A DNA stretch of 18,445 bases from JBJXFK01 sp046155505 (lineage in GTDB: Bacteria; Planctomycetota; Phycisphaerae; UBA1845; Fen-1342), in the NCBI GenBank assembly GCA_046155505.1, contig JBJXFK010000248.1, forward strand, positions 1-18,445. The letters are read 5' to 3'. The first letter of the stretch is position 1. Every line of letters begins with the position of its first letter. The notes below the pieces were generated by a model, which did no database searches, was not told where the DNA came from, and saw only the letters and a list, made by a program, of their open reading frames with translations. A program made the translations under genes and the position numbers. Below are positions 1 through 6,140 of this stretch, piece by piece.

Positions 1-155
1 CGCTCGTCGCGCACCACCGGCTGCGTGTGCAGGTTGTAGCCGCAATGCTCGCAGTAGCGGTCCGATTCGACCAACGCGACCGCCTGCGATCGATCGACCA
101 TGGGCGTCGCGCTTGTCGACGCCGGAGCGGGCGTTGTGCGCTGTGATTCATCCAT
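1..155 (-). CDS. Zinc-ribbon protein, N-terminal part only (truncated by window edge)
   Basis: The reading frame starts at an ATG (bases 155-153) and stays open to the left edge of the window, so only the first 51 residues are visible. After a Ser/Thr/Pro/Ala-rich stretch of about 30 residues comes YCEHCGYNL, a CxxCGYNL zinc-knuckle half-site that I associate with planctomycete-type proteins, usually ahead of membrane or uncharacterised domains. The start lies only 8 bp after the cysE stop on the same strand, so the two are probably co-transcribed. There is no strong Shine-Dalgarno, only the purines GCGAG directly before the ATG. The function of the full protein cannot be judged because the body lies outside the window. 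Confidence 0.6.
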   Translation of the reverse strand, partial: MDESQRTTPAPASTSATPMVDRSQAVALVESDRYCEHCGYNLHTQPVVRDE

Positions 156-163
156 CTCGCGGC

Positions 164-1156
164 TCAAATCGTCCAATCCGGCGCAAACTCATTGGCCGGC
201 GTGTTCATCGGCTTGGGCGGGCGCACCTTTAGCACCGGCGGCGTCAGCGACACCTGATGCCCCGGCGCGACGGTTTGCGTCACGAATACCGAGCCGCCGA
301 TGATCGCGCCGTCGCCGATGACCGTATCGCCGCCGAGCACGATGGCATTCGCGTAAATCGTGACGTTATTTCCGACGGTCGGATGCCGCTTGTGCCCGCG
401 AATAACGCGCCCGCGTTCGTCTTTGGGGAACGACAGCGCGCCCAGCGTGACGCCCTGATAGATCTTCACATTGTCGCCGATGTGCGCGGTCTCGCCGATG
501 ACGACGCCCGTGCCGTGGTCGATGCAGAAGCTGCGACCGATGGTCGCACCGGGGTGAATGTCGATGCCGGTCAGCCGATGGGCGTGCTCGGACATGATGC
601 GCGGTAGCTTGGGCACGCCGGCGTTGTACAGCTCGTGTGCAAAGCGGTGAATCGTGATTGCCAGCATTCCCGGATAGGCGAGGATGATCTCGGTCGTGCT
701 CTGTGCGGCGGGGTCGCCGTCGTAGTGGGCCTGCACGTCATCGGCCAGCATGGCGCGGATCGCGGGGATTTTCTCGACGAACGCGGTCGCTATGCCGGCC
801 GCCTGCTGATGGCACGGCCCCAGCTCACTGGGCATGTGCCCGGCCCGCTCGAATTCGTGCAGGAAGCAGTGCGCGATTTCTTCGCGCAGCGTTTCCCAGA
901 CGCGCGACACCATCTCGCCCACATGAAAGCCGACGTTGTGCTTGCTCAGATCGCGCCGCCCAAAGCCGCCTGGATACGCGAGTTCGAGTAGGTGATCGCA
1001 GATGCGCACGATGCGTTCGCGATTGGGCAGGTACTTGCCGTCGATGTGGTGCGTCTTGGGATCGGTGAAATAGCTGGCGACGATGCGCTCGACGAGCGCC
1101 GGCAAAGCCTCGCCTGCGGCGCGAGCGAGTGCGTCATCGGATGGGTGCGTGCTCAT
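164..1156 (-). CDS. cysE: Serine O-acetyltransferase (EpsC/CysE-like)
   Basis: This enzyme makes O-acetylserine from serine and acetyl-CoA in the cytoplasm, the step that commits carbon to cysteine synthesis. The 330-aa protein has an all-helical N-terminal part (about residues 10-190) followed by a left-handed beta-helix of hexapeptide repeats (about 198-300). Diagnostic segments are YPGMLAITIHRFAHELY (161-177), GIDIHPGATIGRSFCIDHG and TGVVIGETAHIG, with the expected catalytic His at 214, then GVTLGAL and the C-terminal turns IGDGAIIGG. The length fits the long EpsC-type group rather than the roughly 270-aa enterobacterial form. No Shine-Dalgarno precedes the ATG; a TACAAT box ends 6 bp upstream, which would suit a leaderless transcript. 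The zinc-ribbon gene follows 8 bp downstream. Confidence 0.93.
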   Translation of the reverse strand: MSTHPSDDALARAAGEALPALVERIVASYFTDPKTHHIDGKYLPNRERIVRICDHLLELAYPGGFGRRDLSKHNVGFHVGEMVSRVWETLREEIAHCFLHEFERAGHMPSELGPCHQQAAGIATAFVEKIPAIRAMLADDVQAHYDGDPAAQSTTEIILAYPGMLAITIHRFAHELYNAGVPKLPRIMSEHAHRLTGIDIHPGATIGRSFCIDHGTGVVIGETAHIGDNVKIYQGVTLGALSFPKDERGRVIRGHKRHPTVGNNVTIYANAIVLGGDTVIGDGAIIGGSVFVTQTVAPGHQVSLTPPVLKVRPPKPMNTPANEFAPDWTI

Positions 1157-1162
1157 TCATTC

Positions 1163-1168
1163 ATTGTA
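1163..1168 (-). promoter_or_regulatory. Possible -10 box of cysE
   Basis: On the minus strand the sequence reads TACAAT, five of six matches to the sigma-70 -10 consensus, ending 6 bp before the cysE ATG. A transcript from it would start at or next to the ATG, which agrees with the missing Shine-Dalgarno. The -35 position falls in the octanucleotide repeat (1182-1253), whose units read TTGT on this strand, so only a poor -35 match is present. The call rests on position and consensus only. Confidence 0.25.
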
Positions 1169-1181
1169 TCGTCGGGGGCGC

Positions 1182-1253
1182 GGGAACAACGGGACAAGGC
1201 AACAACGGAACAAGGGACCAAGGGGACAAGGGAACAACCGGACAAAGGAGCAC
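1182..1253 (+). repeat. Octanucleotide tandem repeat, NNNNACAA type
   Basis: Eight successive 8-bp units (1182-1245) can be written down without gaps: gggaacaa, cgggacaa, ggcaacaa, cggaacaa, gggaccaa, ggggacaa, gggaacaa, ccggacaa, followed by a decayed unit aggagcac. The arm is purine-rich on the plus strand. Downstream at 1282-1296 is ACTCGCTCTTCGCTA, which recurs exactly at 6261-6275. The element lies between the cysE start and the end of the metalloprotease gene, both on the minus strand. It looks like a single-armed or decayed member of the family seen at 10701, 17174 and elsewhere in this window. Confidence 0.75.
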
Positions 1254-1306
1254 CGCGGCGCTTCAGGAAGATCAACTCGCTACTCGCTCTTCGCTACTCA
1301 ACAATC

Positions 1307-1344
1307 GACCGGACGCAGCGGGAGATGCTCCGCCGCGTCCGGTC
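1307..1344 (-). terminator. Strong hairpin behind the metalloprotease gene
   Basis: A 15-bp stem (1307-1321 with 1330-1344) closes an 8-nt loop. Read on the minus strand, the single imperfect position becomes a G-U pair, so the stem is fully paired in the RNA of the upstream metalloprotease gene, which ends 53 bp earlier. The sequence after the stem on that strand (GATTGTTGAG) is only moderately T-rich. On the plus strand the stem is followed by TTTGTTT, but no plus-strand gene ends here. It is most likely a terminator or mRNA 3'-end hairpin for the metalloprotease. Confidence 0.55.
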
Positions 1345-1396
1345 TTTGTTTCACCCGCGCCGCTTTCGCTGCCGGGCGTCCCCTCCGGTTACTCCG

Positions 1397-3967
1397 TTAG
1401 CAGGGCGAGCCGAAGCGCGCCAGCAGCCGCGACAGGTCGCTCAGATCGACATCATCATCGTCATCGAGATCGCCCTGCGCCGGCGTGACGCCGCCGCTCA
1501 GACCGAAGTTCGACAAGAGGATCGACAAGTCAGTGAGGTCGATTGTGCCGTTGCCGCTCAGATCCTCGACGCAACCCGGCGGAGCGGCATTTACCGTTAC
1601 AAACGCCGCGGACGAGGTCGTCGGGCCGCAGACGCCGCCGATCGGCGTGACGATTACGTCATACGACGCCTCGTCGCTTTCGATCGCCGCAGTGATCTGC
1701 AGCGCGGCCGCAGTCGCACCGCTGACGCGACCGCCGTTGGTGACATTCAGGCCGCCCTTGCGCCACTGATACGTGTAATTGCCCGGATTGGTGACAACCA
1801 CGGCAAGATTGATCGTGTCGCCTTCGTTGACGCTCGCGGCGTCGGGCTGATCGGTGATCGAGGCCTGCGACTGATCAACGTTCAGCGTCGCGTTGTTCGA
1901 CGGGTAGACGCAAGTGGTTGTTGTGTCGGTGATGACGCAGTTGTAGTTGGCTGCGGCATCGCTCGCCTGGGCGTTGGAGATCAACAGCGTCGCCGTCGTC
2001 GCGCCGCTGATGCTGCCGCCGTTGACCAGATTGGTCACGCCCTTGCGCCACTGATAAGTCGGCGTAATCGCGTTGCCGGCCACCGTGAACGACGCGTTTG
2101 AGCCGAGGCAGATAGTCTGCGACGCCTGCGGCTGCGTAGTGATGCCTCCCGCGGCACAGTCGACCGTGATGGTCGCCGTATTCGAATCATTGGGGCAGCC
2201 ACCGATTTCGGCGGTCACGCGACAGAAGTAGTCGGCCGCGTCATTGGGCACGACCGGCGAAATCTGCAGCGTGGGCGAGGTCGAGCCGAAGATGCGACCG
2301 TCGTCGTTCATGGCGACGCCGTTGCGATACCAGCGATACGAGTAGTCATTCGGGTTCGAGACCGAGCAACCGATGAACAGGTCGCTGCCCGCGTCGATCG
2401 GGCCGCTCGACGGCTGCGCGGTGAAGGTAGCGATGTTGTTAATGATCAGTTCAGATTCGTCTGAGATCGCGCTGCAACTGTTGGCAGTGATGACACAGTT
2501 GTAATCCGTCGCCGCGTCGGTACTCAGCAGGCCGGTGATCGTCAGCGTCGCCGAAGTCGCGCCGCTGATCCGCCCGCCGTTGGTGAGGTTGGTGGGACCC
2601 TTGCGCCATTGATAGGTCGGGCCGACGGCGTCCGTGGCGACGCTGAAGTTCGCGGTCGCCTCGGCACACAGCGTCTGGCTGACGATCGGCTGCTGCGTGA
2701 TCGCCGGCTGCGCGCACGGCGGATAGTCATAGCCGATGGCATCGAAAACGTTGAGGTCCGAGACGCGGAAGAAGTTCGGGTTGTTCGTACCGCCGCCATA
2801 CGCCGGGTCCATGAGGCCGATGCTAATGCCCTGCTCGCGGAAGTGGCTGGCCTGCCACGGATTGCCGTCCGACAGGCGATACTCGACCGAGATGATGTCG
2901 AACTGATGATCATCATCCGGTGCATTGAAATCGTTCAGCCGCGGCGCGGTTTGAAACTCGGCCGTGGTATCGGGGTTGTAGTCCATGCCGGCGTCGGTGC
3001 GGGCGAAGCGGAAGATGTCCAAGGCGTCGGTATCCGAAGTCGAACCCGTGTCGACCGCCGAGACGAAGCCCATCGCGTGGCCGGTTTCGTGGCACATGAT
3101 GTCGATAAACGACTCGCCGGTGATACCGTTGTCTGGGTTGTAATCGAACGTGAAATCAGTGTTGAGCGTCATACTGGCGGCCGAACCGGCCACCGTGCCG
3201 ACCGTCGCACGATAGTTGGCGCGGGTCCAATTGATCGCGCCTTCGTTCGTGATCGTCGCCGACGCTCCGTCGAAGCGCACCGGCATAGTCGTACCGGCAG
3301 GCAGGAAGTTATGAATCGTGTCGTTCGAGTCCATGCCGCCGACAAGCCCGCTACGCGAGTTGGCGTAGCTGACGCCGGTGACATATTGGCTGCCGGTCGC
3401 GCCAATGACGCCGCTACCCATGTTGGCGTAGCTCAGATTGATGGTAATAGTGATCGGGTCGCCGAAGAGCGATTCGAGGTACGCCTCGGTTTCAACAAGC
3501 GCCGTCACGGCGGCCGCCGGAACCGACGCATCGACGTTGAACACAAAGTTGATCGCGCCGCCGCGAGCGATCGGCGCGTCGATGATGACGGAAGGTGCGC
3601 CGCCGTCCCACAGCACATTCGTCTCGTCGGCGACCAATTGCAGTGCCTGGAGATTGCGGGCCGCAGGAATCGTGCCGCACATAAACGTCCAGCGCTGTTC
3701 CTGCGTAATCGGGATCTGCGATCCGTCGGCGTACAGTGTGCTGATATCGGGATCGAGCGGGACGACGTACGTCACCGGCTGCGCGAGGCGCTGCAGCGCC
3801 TGCACCGGCGTGAGGGCCGGCCCGGCGGTTTCATCCATGCCGCGCGGGTCTTGCGCGAGGGCCAGACCGCTGCCCAAAATCGCGAAAGCCGACGCCGCTT
3901 GCGCGAAGTTGCGCATGCGACAGTCGACAAACAGTTTCCCCGATCGAATCCGCTGTGTGGCTCGCAT
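1397..3967 (-). CDS. Secreted HExxH metalloprotease with four Ig-like domains and dockerin-like C-terminus
   Basis: This is an 856-aa exported protein. A long N-region leads to a hydrophobic signal segment (about residues 20-38, FAQAASAFAILGSGLALAQ). The catalytic part spans about 50-416. It contains the zinc motif HETGHAMGF (His293, Glu294, His297) and a later GLMDPAYGGG, which resembles a metzincin-type Met-turn, and it ends in DLNVFDAIGYDY, typical of the planctomycete NF038122-like metalloproteases as I recall them. Four Ig-like domains of about 90 residues follow (roughly 421-795), each with a YQWRKG or YRWYRNG core and a final YNC/YFC-type strand. The C-terminus (about 800-856) has two Asp-rich dockerin-type EF-hand loops, DLSGNGTIDLTDLS and DLDDDDDVDLSDLS. 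GGGAG sits 8 nt before the ATG at 3967; an internal ATG at 3916 would give a shorter signal peptide. Substrate unknown. Confidence 0.88.
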   Translation of the reverse strand: MRATQRIRSGKLFVDCRMRNFAQAASAFAILGSGLALAQDPRGMDETAGPALTPVQALQRLAQPVTYVVPLDPDISTLYADGSQIPITQEQRWTFMCGTIPAARNLQALQLVADETNVLWDGGAPSVIIDAPIARGGAINFVFNVDASVPAAAVTALVETEAYLESLFGDPITITINLSYANMGSGVIGATGSQYVTGVSYANSRSGLVGGMDSNDTIHNFLPAGTTMPVRFDGASATITNEGAINWTRANYRATVGTVAGSAASMTLNTDFTFDYNPDNGITGESFIDIMCHETGHAMGFVSAVDTGSTSDTDALDIFRFARTDAGMDYNPDTTAEFQTAPRLNDFNAPDDDHQFDIISVEYRLSDGNPWQASHFREQGISIGLMDPAYGGGTNNPNFFRVSDLNVFDAIGYDYPPCAQPAITQQPIVSQTLCAEATANFSVATDAVGPTYQWRKGPTNLTNGGRISGATSATLTITGLLSTDAATDYNCVITANSCSAISDESELIINNIATFTAQPSSGPIDAGSDLFIGCSVSNPNDYSYRWYRNGVAMNDDGRIFGSTSPTLQISPVVPNDAADYFCRVTAEIGGCPNDSNTATITVDCAAGGITTQPQASQTICLGSNASFTVAGNAITPTYQWRKGVTNLVNGGSISGATTATLLISNAQASDAAANYNCVITDTTTTCVYPSNNATLNVDQSQASITDQPDAASVNEGDTINLAVVVTNPGNYTYQWRKGGLNVTNGGRVSGATAAALQITAAIESDEASYDVIVTPIGGVCGPTTSSAAFVTVNAAPPGCVEDLSGNGTIDLTDLSILLSNFGLSGGVTPAQGDLDDDDDVDLSDLSRLLARFGSPC

Positions 3968-4529
3968 TCCTTATGCTCCCAAATTACGACCGCGCCGGCG
4001 GCCCTGACGGGCCATGTGTGAGCGCAGACGTGTTCACCGGTGTCCCTCACCCTAAAACGCTTGGTCCCCTCATACAAACAACGACCGACGGCAGATTGCT
4101 CGACGAACGGCGAGAGCCCAGATTTACCGGTGGCAACCAGCCTCGAGACGGCGTTGTAACGGCCAAGTGTCGGCTACCCGACTTTATTCGAACCGAACGG
4201 CAGGGTCAACAAAACTTCACTTTTGGAACCCCGGCGTTGCTGCTAACGTCTCATAGGTATACAACGCCCGAGGCGGCGTGGTATTCCTGATGGGCACCGA
4301 AGCGTCTGATAACCGTTCCAGAATTCCCGTTTTCGCATGGCCGAGTTATCAGCCTACCCAAGTGCGAATCGAAGTACGCACTTCGGATGTTTCTCGCGAC
4401 GCGCGTGCTTGCAACGCCGAGTTTGGCGAGTACAAGCCGAGCGGTTATCTTGGCCGATCTTGTTGCACAGAGTCTCACGTCGAGCCGCGCCAGGGGGCGG
4501 CAACGCGCGGGGTGACGAGGACCGACGCC
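3968..4529. other. Divergent intergenic region, 562 bp, no gene seen
   Basis: This stretch separates the minus-strand metalloprotease from the plus-strand sulfatase-like gene and should hold both promoters. It has lower GC than its surroundings, and open frames through it do not look protein-like. Visible items are a GGCCC/GGGCC hairpin (4000-4013) in the presumed leader of the metalloprotease; a weak minus-strand TTGTAT - 17 nt - TAGGGT pair (about 4050-4080); a weak plus-strand TTGCTG - 15 nt - TATACA pair (4237-4263); and nested inverted repeats at 4360-4385. None of the promoter matches is good enough to call alone. Confidence 0.6.
4360..4385. promoter_or_regulatory. Nested inverted repeats upstream of the hydrolase cluster
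   Basis: Two overlapping inverted repeats occur here: AAGTGCG (4360-4366) with CGCACTT (4377-4383), 10 bp apart, and CGAAGT (4370-4375) with ACTTCG (4380-4385), 4 bp apart. They lie about 145 bp before the chosen start of the sulfatase-like gene. The arrangement could be an operator or an RNA element with two alternative folds. Arms of 6-7 bp in a 562-bp region can also arise by chance. Confidence 0.2.
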
Positions 4530-6140
4530 GTGCCTCAAATCGCAAACCTGTCTCTACTTATGATCTCGCTGGCGATGCTCCTGACGGGCTGTAACCCGCC
4601 CGCGGGGGGGGCGTCGGCGGCGAGCAACCCGCAATCGCCGCCAGCCGCTGCCGACAAGTCCAAAATCGGCCTGCTGCCCGCCGGCAGCAAGCGGCCCAAC
4701 GTATTGGTAGTAGTCGTCGATACGCTGCGATTCGACAGAACCGGGGCCTATGGGCACAAGGGCGGCTACACGCCGACGGTCGATGCCCTCGCCGCCGAGG
4801 GAATGGTGTTTGAGCGCGCGCAAACGGTCGCCCCGTGGACGCTGCCGTCGATCGGGTCGATGTTCACCGCGCACTACCCCAGCGTGCATCGCGCGATCAG
4901 CTATGAGCAGGTGCGCGAGATGTCCAAGGGTCGGGCGATGACCGTACCGATCATCGCCGACGAATTCACGATGTGGGCCGAGGTCATGCGCGACGCCGGG
5001 TATTCGACGGTCGCCATCTCGGGCAATCCGTTCGTTCAGGCACCGTATGGCTTCGGCCAGGGTTTCGAGGCGTTTCTCGGCAAGGAATATGCCGACAACA
5101 CGGCGGTCGGCACGAAAGTGAACGCCGACGTGTTCGCGTGGCTCGATGCATACAAGGGCGAGAAGCCGTTCTTCATGTACCTGCACTACATGGACGCGCA
5201 CGGGCCCTATGACGCACCGCGGCAGTTCATGGAGCCGATGCTGGCCAAGGTCGAGGTGAATCCGAACAAGCGGGCGCTGACGCAGCGCGAAGCACAAAAG
5301 GTGATTCCGTATCTGCGGCTGGTGTTGCCGGACGTGCCGGACGCGAAAGCGGTCGACGAGCGGCTGCGCGGGTATCTGGACTACTGGACGGGCCGCTATG
5401 ACGCCGGCGTGCAGGAGTTTGATACGTACTTCAAGTCGCTGGTCGATGACCTGAAAAAACGCGGCCTGTGGGACAACACGTTTGTCATCTTCACCGCCGA
5501 TCACGGCGAGTCGTTCCTCGAACATGGCGAGTGGGATCACGGCTACACGTTGTATCAGCCGGAAATTCAGGTGCCGCTGATCTTCCGCTGGCCGGGCGTG
5601 ATCCCCGCCGGCACGCGAATCAAGGAAACGGTGCGGCTGCTGGATTTGTATCCGACGGTGATCGAGCAACTGCGAATCAAGCAGACGGCGACGCTGCAAG
5701 GTGCGTCGATGCTGGACACGATGTCGGGCAATCCGCCGAAGCAGCCGGTCGTGGCGTTCAGCGAAACCACGAAGACGAGCGGGCCGAGAAAGAACAACCC
5801 GCAGTTCGCGGTCGTGGTCGGCGACTGGAAGCTCGTGCAAACGGTTCGCGTGGCGCAGAACGCGAAGGGTCAGTGGGAGCCGGTGCTGACGAACAACGAA
5901 CTGTTCGATCTGTCGAAAGACCCGTACGAGCAGAACGACCTGTCGCGGACGAATCCGAAAAAGGTCGAAGAGTTGGCCCGGATCATGCTGGAGCAAAACA
6001 CGATCAACGCGAAGACAAAGCCGGGATTGGTGACGCAGAAAGCGACGGGCGACGCGAGCAAATTCGGCGGCCTGGGATATGTCGGGGATGCGGGCGAAGA
6101 GGAAGACGAGCCAACCAGCCAGCCGGCGTCGCGGCCATGA
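4530..6140 (+). CDS. Sulfatase-fold lipoprotein with Thr nucleophile position
   Basis: This 536-aa lipoprotein of the alkaline phosphatase superfamily (sulfatase branch, PF00884-like) should act on a phospho- or sulfo-ester in the envelope. The GTG at 4530 is preceded by GAGGA with 8-nt spacing and opens a hydrophobic segment ending in the lipobox LTGC (lipidated Cys21). A GTG at 4512 would add an Arg to the N-region. Metal-ligand motifs are in family order: Asp64 in VVVVDTLR, Asp324-His325 in TADHGES, and His332 and Asp336-His337 in HGEWDHG. The nucleophile segment is APWTLPSIGS with Thr104, not the C/S-x-P-x-R of formylglycine sulfatases, so it resembles Thr-dependent phosphotransferase or phosphatase relatives. 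The tail ends GGLGYVGD plus an acidic stretch. Its stop overlaps the next start as ATGA. Confidence 0.88.
   Translation: MPQIANLSLLMISLAMLLTGCNPPAGGASAASNPQSPPAAADKSKIGLLPAGSKRPNVLVVVVDTLRFDRTGAYGHKGGYTPTVDALAAEGMVFERAQTVAPWTLPSIGSMFTAHYPSVHRAISYEQVREMSKGRAMTVPIIADEFTMWAEVMRDAGYSTVAISGNPFVQAPYGFGQGFEAFLGKEYADNTAVGTKVNADVFAWLDAYKGEKPFFMYLHYMDAHGPYDAPRQFMEPMLAKVEVNPNKRALTQREAQKVIPYLRLVLPDVPDAKAVDERLRGYLDYWTGRYDAGVQEFDTYFKSLVDDLKKRGLWDNTFVIFTADHGESFLEHGEWDHGYTLYQPEIQVPLIFRWPGVIPAGTRIKETVRLLDLYPTVIEQLRIKQTATLQGASMLDTMSGNPPKQPVVAFSETTKTSGPRKNNPQFAVVVGDWKLVQTVRVAQNAKGQWEPVLTNNELFDLSKDPYEQNDLSRTNPKKVEELARIMLEQNTINAKTKPGLVTQKATGDASKFGGLGYVGDAGEEEDEPTSQPASRP

Noticed and set aside
1182..1253. CRISPR-like repeat array
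   Set aside because: Units are 8 bp and contiguous, with no spacers and no cas genes.
2609..4021. 470-codon plus-strand open frame opposite the metalloprotease
   Set aside because: Arg/Val/Asp-rich shadow; the minus-strand frame has signal peptide, HExxH, Ig-like and dockerin-like parts.
4110..4170. SAM-riboswitch-like words (GAGAG, CCGGTGGCAACCAG)
   Set aside because: Only the GGCAACC word fits; the surrounding helices of SAM-I or SAM-IV cannot be built and the downstream gene is not sulfur metabolism.
4278..4529. 84-codon N-terminal extension of the sulfatase-like gene
   Set aside because: The extension is unlike a protein domain and would bury the lipoprotein signal; GTG 4530 has a good ribosome site.
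3700..4530. Prophage or genomic-island boundary at the lower-GC region
   Set aside because: No integrase, tRNA or att-like direct repeat is present; a divergent promoter region explains the composition.
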